DNA from: Ephemerocybe angulata
Taxonomy: Eukaryota; Basidiomycota; Agaricomycetes; Agaricales; Psathyrellaceae
Reading direction: 5' to 3'
NCBI GenBank assembly: GCA_013368325.1
Contig: JAACJK010000059.1
Location: 310,001 to 374,000 of the forward strand
DNA: 64,000 nt
How positions within the stretch are numbered: position 1 is the first letter of the stretch; each line of letters opens with the position of its first letter. Shown here in pieces: positions 1-11,765 of this stretch. The notes below the pieces were generated by a model. That model worked only from the letters and a program-made list of their open reading frames with translations, was not told where the DNA came from and did not search any database. The translations under genes were made by a program, and so were the position numbers.

Positions 1-900
1 CGCGGTGGGCTCCAGATGATGAGAAGAATGCCTGTGTGCGCGGAAAACCGCACACACAAACACCAACACGCACAGACGCTCTTTCGATAGGCGCCGGCGG
101 ACTCGGGTGACAATTCAACTCAAAATCAATATATTTCGACCACCCACTCAACTCGAGATGGGTTTGAACGGGTCTACGCTAGCTCGGACTTGCTAGGGAG
201 AGTCTACGCTTCGACTCGGCCTCTGAGATGACTTCGCTCAAGAGGAAAACTCGCGAACGAGTTTACGAACGCCGCAGGGACGAGGTTGGGACGAGGACAA
301 ACAAACCCCAAACAAAGGGGTTTTCGAACGCTCCGGGAAGCGTTCGGGTGATCGAAGAGGTAAATCAACGATCTAGCAGCTCAATCCCAAGCTAATGGGA
401 GAGCAGAGAGGGTTCTGGGGGTGAGGGAGGTCACACGAAGAAGGCCAAACAACTGGGGGGTACAATTAACTGGTATTCTACGTACAAAGGCATCGGATAG
501 TTATACAAATTGAAAAATCACATGAAACAAGAGGAAATGAGTCAAAGAATCCATCGGATAAGAAAAAAACGGGGCCCCGATGGGACGATAGAAGCACGAA
601 ATGGGTCATGGGGTGGTGGTGAGGTGCCGTGGGGACGTGTAAGTGCCGACGGCCGGCAGGATTGATCGCGGCGCGGCGTTTGCCGCGCGGCATTGATCTC
701 GTGCAACTCGAGTACGGGTTGAGCGCCGGGATGGTGCTGGAGGGGAAGGGAAGGTAATATACCATGGAAAGGCAAGATGGGAGGGTATGAGATGATGGAA
801 GGACTCCCCAGGGTTGGTACAGACCCAGGAGGAGGGATGGTAGGTGCATTAGGGGATTTTACGAGCACACACACAAGCCTTTATAAGGGCTGTGGGGGTG
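1..900. other. Window-edge sequence, no gene seen
   Basis: I recognise no protein family in any frame here; the two overlapping minus-strand frames around 478-874 are proline/serine-rich and look like chance. A perfect 7-bp stem with a GTTT loop lies at 671-688 (GCGCGGC/GCCGCGC). The sequence may be the end of an element that continues outside the window, but I find no termini or target duplication. Confidence 0.4.
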
Positions 901-1184
901 TTACTCAATGTATGCCCCCTTTGCTAGTATAGGTAGACATTAATAAATGTCCTCACCTCCTCCTGAGGCCTCTTCGACTGGTGAGGTATGTTTATACCTC
1001 TGAACAATTGCTCCGATACCTGGTGCGTGGAGTTTACACGCACCGGTGCGCGAAAATTACCATTTTCGTCACCGGGCGTATCACCGCCCCACGGTTGCTC
1101 TCAGAGGACCAAGGTGAGTAATTTCTCCTTTAAGTTTGAACTTTCGAATACCCCCCTCCATCCCTTCTCCCATACTACCGCCTG

Positions 1185-1745
1185 GGACTCGACTCTCTGT
1201 CGTCCCTATCTACCTTTAACGGACTTGACTCCCTGTCGTCCGCTTTACTCCTCGAGCTCGACTCCCTGTCGCTCGATTTACTCTCCTCTGATTCACGCTA
1301 ATACGCCCCGCCTTTTAGAAATAGGCGCAAGTTCGGACGGCTCCCCCACCCGCGAACGGCCTCTCCCTCCTCATCCTCCTCGTACCTCTCGACCCACGAT
1401 AAGTAGTGAGTCTTTTACCCCCTTCTTGCCGACGCTGGTACTTACCACAATATCGCCCTTCGTGCTTAGCTGCTCCTTATCCAGCCTATAAAGCTGCAGC
1501 GGTAATAGGCGTGGATCCTCAGGTGTATCCTAAGCCAACGGCATGGTGAGTCGTGTTTTACGCCGGACGCCCTATCCTCCTCCTTCTCCCCCACCCTTCT
1601 CCCCCCATCTTAACCTCTGATGTGACTCGACTCCTTGTCGTCCATCATCTTTGCCTGCTGGGCTCGACTCTCTGTCGCCCGCTATGCATCTTCGCTCTCC
1701 AAGTTTGACTCCTTGTCACTTGGATCAATCTCCCTGTCGCCCTAT
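1185..1745 (+). repeat. Interspersed CTCGACTCYCTGTCG motif, about seven copies
   Basis: The motif (G)ACTCSACTCYCTGTCGYCC recurs, with small changes, near 1187, 1222, 1257, 1624, 1660, 1702 and 1728. The copies are not in strict tandem but lie 35-45 bp apart in two groups. All are in the same orientation, directly upstream of the unknown gene at 1976. They could be transposase-binding subterminal repeats of the element carrying the KDZ transposase, or decayed repeats in a 5' leader. I cannot tell which from sequence alone. Confidence 0.5.
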
Positions 1746-1975
1746 ATTCTTCTCCACTTTCTGACACTATTTGCCATCGCCACAGAGCTTCGAACCATGG
1801 AAAATCCCGGCCTCTGTGCCTCGCACTTTTCCCCTTAATGTCACCTTCGACGATGCTAGAAAGCCCACCCTACACGGAAACGAGGACGGGGGCATCGGTA
1901 CGCATGTGTTCTTTCCTCCTCATAGGTTATACTTACCCTTAGTCTCTAGCTGAACTGTATCGCGCCAAAGACATT

Positions 1976-4485
1976 ATGGCATATGTGGTTTTGAAGGAGG
2001 AATGGAACAAGGAGGAGTCTCTTGGCGGGGATGGGTCACCCGCCTTTACGGCGGACGACAAAGCGAATCACCGAGGTGGAAGGGTCGACCTGTTCATCAC
2101 CAGCCCCAACATGCGCAAGGTACCCCGGCCCCCATGTGGAATCCGACGTGTCCATGCTCGCGCCGACGGGCGATACGCCGACGACGACCGAATGCAATAC
2201 CCTCAATACCTCGGCGCCGGTTTCGACTGGATGTGCTGCATCCCAGTTCCAGGCTCCGACCCCAACCTTTCCGCGCTCTGGATGGATATCCAACCAGAAG
2301 ATGCCCCCATCGTTGATAACACCATCATCATCACCGTTGCCTGCAGATTGAAATCCGAGATTTGCGACACCCTCCAAGCCCAAATGAATCGAACGATCAC
2401 CCTGGCATACGCCACCCGCGCCAAGCACCCCACAGCAACTCTCCTCTCTTCCCTTGTTGTGCACATTCGCCAATGCCTGGAGAGCCTCGAATCCCACCCA
2501 ATGCCATTCAAAGATATCCTACTTAGCTTCCGAGACTTCCAGCGGTCGTGTCTCGACGTCCATGGCATCGCCAAATACCTTGAAGACATCTATCCCCGCA
2601 GCATGCCAGAGACCCTGAAAGACGATAGAATGCACTCCGTTGACGTCAAGCTTATGGGCGCCTTCACGAATTCGCGCGCGGAGGCACAGTTCCTTCATCG
2701 CCTCGGGATCCCCGTGTGGTGGGTCCGGCCCTCCTTTTCCTTCAACCCAGACGACACGAAGGTGTTCAAATCCGCCGACATCGGAGCATTCACCGAAGAT
2801 TATCCCATCGTCGAGGCGGAGTACACTCAGTTCGGGAGTACCTCGCGCGTATTCGAAGACATTTATGTCGGCCTCCCTGGGAGTCGCCTTCAGGCAGCGA
2901 CACAGCGCCTCGGATGCCGTCTATTCAACTTCACCGAGTCATCTCGTCAAGCCTGGAATCGAATCGAAAAGAAATACGTCGCAAGTGCCGGACCTTCCCG
3001 ACCAATTCAACCAAGTGAGTGAACTTTCCATTATCCGTTGGCTCACGTTCTCATCCCTCGACCGTTCAGTACACATGTTTGCCCTACCGGGATTTGCGGA
3101 CATGGCACACGCGATCCCACCCGCTTTCTCTCCATCCTCGGGATCTTCCTCGTCTCAGATAACCCCGGCCACATCGACGACTCTCGCCCCTCCAGATTCT
3201 TCCACGTCGTCCCAGTCGGCCTCCCTCATTCGGGCCAATGGAGTTCTCGATCCGATGCCTGGCCGTAACGCACCCTGCCCTGACATACCCTCCTGGGTTA
3301 CAGCGCTGAATGCACTCTCCTCCCTCCCCAAGCCTAATTGCGAGGAGACCAAGCAAATCGGCCACAAGCTTCCTGACCCCGCCCTCATCCTTGGGCCCAG
3401 GGTCAGCGACAACAACAAGGCGATTTACCTGTGCACATGGATGCTGACGCGACAGGAACACTACGCGAATCTTGCGAAGGGTCTTATCATGGGCGCCATC
3501 GACAGGCAGTCATGGCGAAACCACATGAAGGCCTCCAAGGGATTCCTCGAGCCCTCCCCTGAGATACCAGCGCCTCCGAGTGCAGGTACGAACATTGCCT
3601 CGACATCTACTTTCCATGCACTCCCCCCGAAACCTCCAACGCAACGGCAACGGCCTGGGAAGAAGCGTCGCAAGAACCGCGATGGCGGCGACGGCGACGG
3701 CGACGACGACGACTCTCCCTCTTTGACTCCCTCTACCTACCTCTCCCAGCTCTCTATTCGCAATCCCGATGACGATCCGATCGACAAGCTCCTCTGGTTT
3801 GAAGAAACGATCATGTTGGGCACCGAGGAGGACTTGCGGCGCGCGTTGACCCCTCAAATCACCGCTGAGGTTGTCTACGATCTCCGAACGACTACGTGGC
3901 AGCTTGAACTGCTCGCCCTCGATCAGGAGCTTGCTCATCAGAAGTGGTTCCGCGCCCACGACGACAACGACTTGTCTGCTGTTGAAGAAGCAACACACCG
4001 CAACCTTCAGCGTGAGGATGCCGTTCGCTCTTGTTTCGCCAGCGGGGAGCTCTTTCCCAAGGACATCCCAAATGTTGATCGTGGTGTTGCAGCGTACAAC
4101 TGGGCCATCCGCCACCCAACGCTCCTTTCTCTTCGCACATTAATGCTGGACTGGGAGGGGTGCCCGGCGTCCCTTGTGAACGCCCCGCGCGCATGTGGCA
4201 TCAATGCTACTGCAAGGTTGGAGTCAGAGGTGACGATGTTCTACTGCCGCTCTTTCTACCAGACATTCGGGCGGGCGCCTATCACTCCATGCCGCCTCCC
4301 CTTCCGTGCTCGTGCTCGCCAGGCCCCCGCACGTACCTTCGGAGCAGCTCTGTGTAGGCTCTCTTTCCCTTCACGTTGTTGACAACTTCTAATCCTCTCT
4401 CTATAGAGGGTCCTTCAATTATCTTCTTCGTGCCCGTTGCTACTTTGAATGGTACGGTTTCCCTTCGCATTGGAATGCATGCTGA
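1976..4485 (+). CDS. Unknown protein of an Agaricomycete-expanded family, upstream of the KDZ transposase
   Basis: Hand splicing gives exons 1976-3014, 3070-4351 and 4407-4485 with 55-bp introns at 3015-3069 and 4352-4406; phases match throughout. The product is about 800 residues. It has a segment reading GAFTNSRAEAQFLHRLGIPV then WWVRPSF, a pattern I associate with a protein family repeated in mushroom genomes, then a Ser/Pro-rich linker, a KKRRKNR plus Gly/Asp-rich stretch (about 3660-3715) and an alpha-helical C-terminus. No catalytic motif is evident. The true start may lie further up: 1786-1897 is an open exon that joins in phase through a 52-bp intron (1898-1949) but has no ATG. The gene is co-oriented with the KDZ transposase 309 bp downstream, so it may be a second gene of the same element; that is inference. 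Confidence 0.65.
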
Positions 4486-4793
4486 CAATTTTGTGTCACT
4501 CTAGTTTATACACGCTATCCATCCTGCTATCCATTCCGTACGTGAGTTGAACGCTAAAATCACCACTCGATTCTGCTTACTGACTTCTACTCAGTGTATT
4601 ATATATAGAATATATCGTATCTTTTTTGTTGCCTTCCAGTGGTGCTGCGCAAGTGCTGCGGTATCCGAATCGGGCTTCCTCTGCCAGGGTCCTGTGTAAT
4701 GACCCCGGCTCCCTTTCACTTCGATTGCGACCGTTCGGTAAACGTGTCGTTCACTCTTTCTTTCTTACCTTCACCACTGTCCCTCTCCCCCGA

Positions 4794-7700
4794 ATGTCTT
4801 TTAAGAAGCCCAAGCCTCCCCGTCTCTCTGCAGCTGCCCAACCTTGGCGTGAATCGCACAATACGCCTATCCGTAAGGTGTATGGCCGAAAGAACCTTGT
4901 CTTACTCCCACAGATCGATGTCCAAACGCGAAGCAATGCTTTCACCCACGGAGCTGCTGCACAGCCCAAGGCTCAGAATCAAGCGAGTCCAGCTCGTCTT
5001 GTTCCACTGCGCGTAACACCGGATAAGCGACTGATCGAACATGGCCACTGGACTCATGCCCTTCAAGTCTGCATCCCCGTGTACCTCTCGCTACTTCGTC
5101 GCTCCAATAACCTCCGCTCGGTGTTGCGCACTGCTGCTGGGTCATGCCAGTGTCCAGCAAGTGCGCGTAAACTTAACATTCGTGTTCTTTCAATGGAAGG
5201 TGCGCAATTTTTGCGCTCTCTGCTGCTGTGCCGAGGTTGATGGAAAGTTAGACATTGTTTCGATTACTGTCTGTGCGTGCAGACCCACCCAAGCTCTCTT
5301 GGCGCTTGGGTACTTCCCAAGTTCACCTGTTCGGCCCTCCTTTGCCTTCGATATCAAGATGCTGGAGTTCGCTTCTCAACTCTACCTGCGCTCACCACCA
5401 AACATGACAGCGTGGTCATCAACGCTCGAAGCATATCTTCGGGGCCGGGGCTATCAGCTCGCTGGCGTGGATATCATTCGACGGAAGTTTGCAAAGGCTA
5501 AACGCTACTATCAACTCCTTGTAGCAGAGACAGAAGTTCATGTCCGCAAGTATGCCCTCAAGACGCGCCTCGAGTCCCAGGTCGAGGATAGTGGGGATGA
5601 AGAAGAATGGGTTGACGATGATGAAGAGCTAATGGATGGAGATTACCTTGCTGAATGTTGTGTTTTGTGCTTTGGAGCTGTTGCTGAGCATGACGACCAT
5701 GTCCCGTATGTCATGGCATCTTTATTTGACTGATATATACTCATCAGCTTGAAGTGCCGATGTGATAGTGTGTCTTGACGCATGCTTTGTGCAGAAACGC
5801 ATGGAGCCCCAGCATAGCTCTGGCCATGATGCACCTCTGTGCCACCCCCGAACCCGTGTTCTTACAGACAAGGAGGTAAAGGAGGCCCAGGTAATTGTGG
5901 AGAGTATGCGTCCTGCACCTGCACCCCGGACGAATACCACGGAGCCACCCAAGGATGACAGTGTCGAGACCGGCATGAAGGTTCCGAGCTCTGTGTTAGA
6001 TGGCTGTTCAGAGTCATTCAAGGCAGCCGATGAAAAGCGATCAAAGGCAAGCAGCAAGTTCTTTGCTGATACAGGTCTCATGGCTCTCCTCTGTCGTCAT
6101 GATAAAGTTCTTTGGTTGGCAAACATGACTACTCCTGGCGAGCGTCAATACTACGCGATAGCTCTTCTCCTCAAGCTCTTTAGAGCTCTCCCATCACATC
6201 TTACTGTTGGAATCCTCTATGATATTGGCTGCCAGCTGCACCGAAGCTGCACCAAGTGGGACTTTATCCCTGACTATATGGACCGGATTATCTGGGGTAT
6301 TGCAATCTTCCACGCATACGGCCATCAATGGCCATGCCAGCTGGTCTATCATCCGCGGAAGTGTGTTGGGTTTGGGCTCTCAGATGGAGAAGGATGCGAG
6401 CGCTTTTGGAGCAGCATTCAGAAGTTGGTGCCTCCTCTGCGTGTTTCAGGAGTATGTATCTATCTTTTATGAATTTCCTTTAACTCACCAGTCCCCAGTA
6501 CCACCAGCGCATTTATACGTTGGATCTCCAGGTTGATTTTCTGAAGAAGGAAGGAATGATGGAGTTGGGTGATTGGTTGCGTCGGAAGTGGGACACATGC
6601 ATGGATAAGAAGGGAAAGGCGCAGGGGGTGCTGGATAGCTGTCCATTCTCAGAGCTAGAGTTGGATGACTTTTGGAAGGATCAGGTTGCAACCCAAACAC
6701 GGCCACTTGTCACGGCAACTGTGAACTTGGCAAAAAATACGATCAAATCTATTCTCGATTTGAAGGAGCACTCGAAGACATTGCTGGTAGACATCAAGAA
6801 GCTTGACGAAGCGATAGCACAAGGAGAGTTGGAGGATGTCGATGAGGTTATGCATGAGCGAGGGGAGTTGAGTGCGAAGCGAGATGATATTGAGGCACAG
6901 ATCAGGAGGAAGATGGGTCAGTTGGGTGTGACGGACAAGCAGAACCTCAAAACACTCTTAGGCAACAAGTACTTGCAGGTATGTTTCAGTTACATATGAG
7001 CAGCATTGACTGTTAATGTGCTCCAGGTTCGCATGCAGGCACGGGCATTGAAGGATCGCATTCAAGCAAAACTTCGAGACCGGAAATTTGAGTTGGATCG
7101 CTTAAACCGGTCGTATAACCAAGTTAGCGCAAGTGGTATGTGACATCTCTTTGTTCAATACTTTCTCTCAATTCTTTTAGAACGTCGTCTGGCCGAGCAT
7201 GTTCAGACACAAGTTACAAGGCATGAACCAAGTGTGGTAAAATCAGTAACCCGCTTCAACAAACTTTGTGATGATCTGTCTGAGCTTATCCGTACCCGAA
7301 AAGCACCACGACATGCTGTCTCTCCCCTAAAACTCGACCAAAAGACTATCTTTTCCCTTGATGTGGACGATCCCGTATGGAGCGACAAAGGTTTGACAGG
7401 TGAGGATGTTCAAGTTCCAGAGTGGCTTGGGAATGATGATGCCAGGGACGGCATTCAAGCTATGTTGATGATAGCCAGGTGTAGGGAGGAAGAGTGCTAC
7501 CTGCAAAGGGAGGTGTGCTTTTTATCTGCATGGTTTGTACGGGAGTGGGGATACATGGAGGATTGTCTTATACAATGTGGTTTGTGGTTTAACTGTGGCT
7601 TTATGCATATACCATTCTTACAAATTTTAGTTGACGATGACATTGCCTATTATCTCAAGAGGCAGAAAGCAACACTCCTGCTCCAGGGCGCCTTGTGGGC

Positions 7701-8031
7701 ACGAAGTCTGACAGGAAGTACTCTGGTCGATGTAAATGATCTCAATTTTTGGGGACCTGCATCGAGCGAGTTCAAGGCAGCATTGGCAAGCCACTTTGGT
7801 GCAAGAGTTGAAGAGCCCGAAGATGCAGAAAGTGACTCTGACAAATCTGATGGATCAAATAGGCAGGAGGAGGAGGACTTGCTTGAAAGCATAGAACAGA
7901 TGCAGCTTGGAGGAGAAGAGGTTGATAGTATTCAGGAATACTTGGACTTGAGGGAAGCAGCTGAGGACAGAGGAAGAGATGAAATGGGTAGATCTCCCCG
8001 CAAGCGTATGCGCCCCCTTAGTGATGATTAA
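4794..8031 (+). CDS. KDZ (Kyakuja-Dileera-Zisupton) transposase with CxC1 cluster
   Basis: Exons 4794-5199, 5252-5705, 5755-6451, 6499-6978, 7027-7135, 7181-7579 and 7631-8031 join without a stop to 981 codons; introns are 45-52 bp. The N-terminus carries the CxC1-type cysteine cluster of KDZ transposases (C118/C120 and C143/C145 by my count). The RNase H-fold core shows the family signatures: VIVCLDACF with D295, ILYDIGCQLHRSC with D443, FHAYGHQWPCQ, and GFGLSDGEGCERFW with acidic residues near 497-502. A long charged coiled-coil region and an acidic tail ending KRMRPLSDD follow. The intron at 7580-7630 is a multiple of three and could be retained. No frameshift or nonsense codon is present, so the enzyme could be functional. 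The family moves DNA elements by cut-and-paste. The start at 4794 is the first ATG in frame; it follows a CT-rich stretch. Confidence 0.9.
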
Positions 8032-8095
8032 ATGTACTCAATATCAATGTATTCATATTCACTTCAGCACTACCTAGTCTCTAGAAAGATGCATT

Positions 8096-8430
8096 GAACA
8101 TCTGGTCTGACCACTGTTGCACGTGTGGTCAGACCATCATTGCAGGTGCAGGTGGTCCGACCACCTTTGCAGCAGGTGTGGTCAGACCATGGTTGCAGGT
8201 GTGGTCAGACCATCATTGCAGGCATGGTCAGACCATCCTTGCAGGAGGTGCAGGTGTGGTCAGACCATCGTTGCAGGTGTGGTCTGACCATCATTGCAGG
8301 TGTGGTCTGACCATCATTGCAGGTGTGGTCCAACCATCGTTGCACGTGTGGTCCAACCATCATTGCAGGTGTGGTCTGACCATCGTTGCAGGTGTGGTCT
8401 GACCATCGTTGCAGGTGTGGTCTGACCAAT
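8096..8430 (+). repeat. Minisatellite, 23-bp unit, about 14 copies
   Basis: The unit GGTGTGGTCTGACCATCRTTG plus CA repeats head to tail with small variants (GGTCAGACC or GGTCCAACC in the middle; a few copies are lengthened). It starts about 65 bp after the transposase stop codon. Open frames across it are artefacts of the repeat. The unit contains the imperfect palindrome GGTCTGACC. Confidence 0.9.
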
Positions 8431-8460
8431 TTTGACCAGGACCCCGGACACTAGAGAGAA

Positions 8461-8640
8461 GGTGGCTGGATAAGTGAACAATTGGTTGCAATTACATCAT
8501 GGTTGTATTATGGTTTATAATGGTTGACAACCACATTCATAAAAATACAACCACATTTGGCTGGCTATTCAAAAGTCCAACCGTGGCTGATGTGGTTGCA
8601 ACTATTTCCCCAGCCACCTGTGGTTGAGCCACTGGTTGGG
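8461..8640. repeat. AT-rich inverted-repeat segment (possible MITE or element end)
   Basis: GGTGGCTGGATAAGTG at 8461 is mirrored by CCCAGCCACC near 8615, with further matching arms of the type GGTTGCAA/TTGCAAC and repeated GGTTG/CAACC words between. The segment could fold into a long imperfect hairpin. I see no clear target duplication. It may be the 3' end of the KDZ-bearing element or a small MITE. Confidence 0.4.
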
Positions 8641-8649
8641 GGACATCTA

Positions 8650-9474
8650 AGGTATTTCTTTTCCTCAAATTGATATACATTAGATGTGGGGTCAGCCGGG
8701 TGACTGAGGTGCAACATCTGTACTGTCAAAGCTGACAACAATCTGAGCTAGGTTTACACCTGCCCAGGCGCCCCTTTCTTGCCTCCCCATCCGGCGCTGC
8801 CACCATGCTGCCACGTTCAACGGTGCTCGACGGCGACCCCACCTTCAATGGTACTTGCGTGCTTAGCTGGGCTTTGCTAGCCAACCGCGTATTGCAGCTG
8901 ACGAAGGTGGGTCTCCCGACTTGCCGGTGTTCTCGTGGCTCACACAAGACACAAGCAGTGCCATTACTCACCTTGCTCGCACAAGCATGGCTGTTCAAGA
9001 CGACATTGTGCACACAGTGACTATACTCTGCTCAAACCACCACCGAGATGTCAGTATGAGGAAGGAAATGGGAAGGATGGGTTGAAAGGGATCTGGATGG
9101 GGTACAATGAAACAGGTGAGTATGCAAGAGTGCGCCTTCCAAAAGAATGAGTGCTCACAATTGGTTAGGCTAGCAACACTACGGACCATGAACCATCCCC
9201 AACTGGCATTCCCTCGCATCTGACGATAATGAGAATTGGCCTCCCCTCGCGTCTAACAAGCTGGGGATCGTATTCCATCCTCCAGAAGTCCTCCTTGCAC
9301 CCAAGTTCGTATTCCATGCCCCCTTTTTTTCTATTCAGTCTCAATTGTGTTCATATGCGTAAATTCTTGTATTATTATCACCCTGTATCTATCCTTTTTC
9401 TCCGTCTCATCCATGAAATATTGTACAATTCTATCTTCAAGCTTGGGGGTATCAGTTCATGTGGGAACCATCAT
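8650..9474 (+). other. No confident gene; possible exon remnants on the + strand
   Basis: GT-AG-like pairs are visible (for example GTGAGT at 9116 with an AG near 9168), and an ATG at 8805 opens a short frame, but no family is recognisable and the reading does not continue. A plausible reading is a decayed multi-exon gene. The final 200 bp is the 3' side of the minus-strand gene ending at 9475. Confidence 0.25.
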
Positions 9475-10217
9475 TCAGAACACTCCGCAACGCTGAGTAG
9501 CAGAGTCAGACACTGCACACTCCTTGATCTTGATGTTGTGGACAAGCTAAGGTGTGTTGAGCTTTCATTGAACTCGCACTAGCAATGAATAAACTCACCG
9601 AGGCTTGATAGCACCAGGCCTTTATAGCTTGTTCTCCTTCAACCTTGGGAGCTCGGAGAAACACCCAAACCATCTCCAACATGCGTGCCCTAGGCTGATA
9701 GAAAACCCCACTAAGGTCCTCAGTAGAATCAGCCTTTGCAACCCAGTCCGGCGCAGCGAGATCCTCCTTCAGGCCAGTATAGTTCTCGAACGTGATCCAT
9801 AGACTAGGACCAAGCGTCACCGGGAACTTGGACTCAGGAAGGAGCTCAAGTTGAAGTTCCAGGAAGAACTCATTGGTGGGCAAGTAGAAATTCACGTCTT
9901 CAAGATCATCAATTATCTACACCCTGGTAAGCTCTTGTCATATCTTCAAGTTAAGCAACTTGACTCACCTCGCGAATCCTAACAGTATATTCAACGGAAT
10001 CATTGATTCCCAAAGTTGGGAAGAGGTCGGCATCTTCAGCGTTGGGAAGGACTTCTGCATGAGCTCGCCAAACATATGCAAGCCAACGGTCAACCTCGTT
10101 CGGAATACCAAGCACCGTGCAGCAATAGGCTGCCCACTCCTTGGGGGTCTTGAAGATGCAGGTGCGCTTCAAAGGGCGGGAACAGAGGCAGTTGTAGGTA
10201 CCGTGGCGGAGAGACAT
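9475..10217 (-). CDS. Intact small protein of unknown function (212 aa)
   Basis: Three minus-strand exons, 10217-9969, 9916-9599 and 9546-9475, join in phase 0 through two 52-bp introns (donors GTGAGT; acceptors GTGTAG and CCTTAG) to 212 codons and a TGA. The protein starts MSLRHGTYNCLC and ends ATQRCGVF. Six cysteines lie in the first 35 and last 30 residues. The middle is acidic and mildly hydrophobic. I recognise no domain, signal peptide or membrane segment. Clean splice sites and an unbroken frame argue for a real gene. It is divergent from the gene starting at 10485, with 267 bp between the two start codons. Confidence 0.65.
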
Positions 10218-10339
10218 TGGTGCTGAAAGTGTGGCAGGTATGTGGTATATTCTGGGTCTCCTTTTCTCAATTATGCTGGTATTTATCCAGGATTTGTGTG
10301 TGAATTTTCAGCAATTTCCACTCTTCCACTTTTGTGGAC

Positions 10340-10484
10340 AAGTTAGATTCGATCTTTCTCTCTCTCTCATATCTACAGAGACCTCCCTTTTCCCCCTTCT
10401 CACAGCAATGCCATACACCCCTTTCTCCTTAGCGATCCCCGCCATTCTTTAATCTCGTCCAACTCGCTGATACACTCTTTCAGA
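10340..10484 (+). promoter_or_regulatory. CT-rich leader before a start codon
   Basis: A pyrimidine-rich tract (runs of TCTCTCTCTC and TTTTCCCCC) lies just before the ATG at 10485. Such tracts are common around fungal transcription start points. It occupies the space between two divergent genes. No TATA box is obvious. Confidence 0.3.
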
Positions 10485-11129
10485 ATGTCAAAGAAGAAGG
10501 ACATCGACTCTCAGAAGGCTCCTCAACCTCCCAAACCCATTTCAAAGAAACCCGCCAAGAAGCCCGCCCCAAAGGCGTCTGGGAAGGGCAGTAAGCCCAA
10601 GCATACTAGTCCTGCCAAACTTGCTGCAGAGATTGATGTGGCACTTAATACCCAAGGTTCATTCCCACTCTGACCCTATATCGACAGGCTGCAACTCGTA
10701 GAGGTCTCGTCAAGTTTGATTTTGATCTGAAGAGCACTTACAATCAGCAACATGACATCAAATGTGCGGTGATGTTCACCCATGTAAGTTTACCATTCTA
10801 TTCTATCCCGTAAACTCTGTTGAATGTGTCGTAGCTTCAGAGCAAGTTCCCCAGGATCTTTATCAAGGAACATTACCCATGCCTTTGGCCTGTTGGTGAT
10901 CTCACCAAGTACTGCTTCAATAATGCCTGAGCTCAGCGACTGAAGAAGAAGTGCAGGGCTGCCAAGGGCAAGCAGAGCGCAGACCTAGAAGAGTCCGAAG
11001 GGGAAGATGAGGCTGCTCCATTTGAGGACGGGGCTGAAGATGCGAAGGAGGATGAGGGTGAGGACGAGGAGAAGGAAGGGTTTGGCGAGGGTAAGAGTGG
11101 ACAAGGCAAGGGCAGCAGCGAGGACTCTG
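10485..11129 (+). pseudogene. Truncated Lys-rich/acidic protein gene of unknown family
   Basis: The frame opens MSKKKDIDSQ with a Pro/Lys/Ala-rich N-terminus. It continues through short introns (likely 10657-10703 and 10784-10834) into a conserved-looking block with IKEHYPCLWPVGDLTKYCFN. An in-frame TGA follows (about 10928), then a basic and strongly Glu/Asp-rich tail. The tail is cut by an element fragment at 11130, and no further exon is found beyond it. I read this as a gene that lost its 3' end to the element. The function is unknown. Confidence 0.5.
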
Positions 11130-11256
11130 AAATCAGAACTCAAAATTTGGCAGGAGAGTTCAGTTGAATTCCAGTGGAAGTTCAGAAAGTTCACTGGAAT
11201 TTCACTGGAATTCCTCCTGAACTCCTACAGGAATAATGGGGCAGTGCAAAGTCCTC
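11130..11256 (+). mobile_element. Right-end fragment of family A terminal-repeat element
   Basis: About 127 bp match the outer end of the 882-bp element at 19944-20825 (reverse orientation) and the end at 19068-19209. It begins at AATCAGAACTCAAAATTTGG and ends ATGGGGCAGTGCAAAGTCCTC. The opposite end is missing. It abuts the broken gene at 10485-11129. Confidence 0.8.
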
Positions 11257-11765
11257 AGTCTCTAGTACCCCTATCAATATCAATATATACATCTACAAAC
11301 ACATACACACAAATAGTCAAGTTCCTCAATTCCAGTCATGGGCCAATTGCGACTGTATACAAAGGACAGACTGTAAGTACCAAGAAGTCCATTTAGATAT
11401 GTTTATTTACAGTTTAACAGACAAGTATACACCATGTGTATATGGGAAGGAAAGGTCCGCCGGGGGCGAAGGTACCACATGTACCAACCCCAAGGTGGAA
11501 AACCGAGTCGGGCAATGAGTGGTTATTATACTGTTTCCAATTATTGGAATGATGGAGAATACTGTTCCTCATCATTGTACTATTCCCAATCATTAGAATG
11601 ATGGGGAATACTGTTCCCCATCCTTGGATAAAGAATAATGAACTGCTTCCCTAGCTAAGCGATCTTCTCATCTTCGGTCATCACCACCTTGTCCTTCCCT
11701 GACTTCTTTCTATCATCCTTCTGAGATTAAATAGCATTAACAGCTTCATAAGTTGGGCCCGTTTG
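11257..11765. repeat. Non-coding stretch with a 49-bp duplicated AT-rich unit
   Basis: No gene is seen. Two copies of a unit of about 49 bp, each holding GAATGATGGRGAATACTGTTCC, start near 11531 and 11580. Confidence 0.5.

Noticed and set aside
478..874. Two overlapping minus-strand open frames of 110-123 codons
   Set aside because: Composition is Pro/Ser/His-rich without family resemblance, no splice or start context, and the two frames overlap on the same strand.
988..1491. A 167-codon plus-strand frame
   Set aside because: It is made of Ser/Pro/Thr-rich sequence across the interspersed motif repeats; it is more likely a leader or repeat artefact than a gene.
2036..2589. Long minus-strand frames opposite the gene at 1976
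   Set aside because: They are shadows of a GC-rich coding exon; the plus strand has matching introns and a longer continuous protein.
8094..8429. Open frames on both strands of the minisatellite
   Set aside because: A repeat unit without stops opens frames automatically; the predicted proteins are pure repeats.
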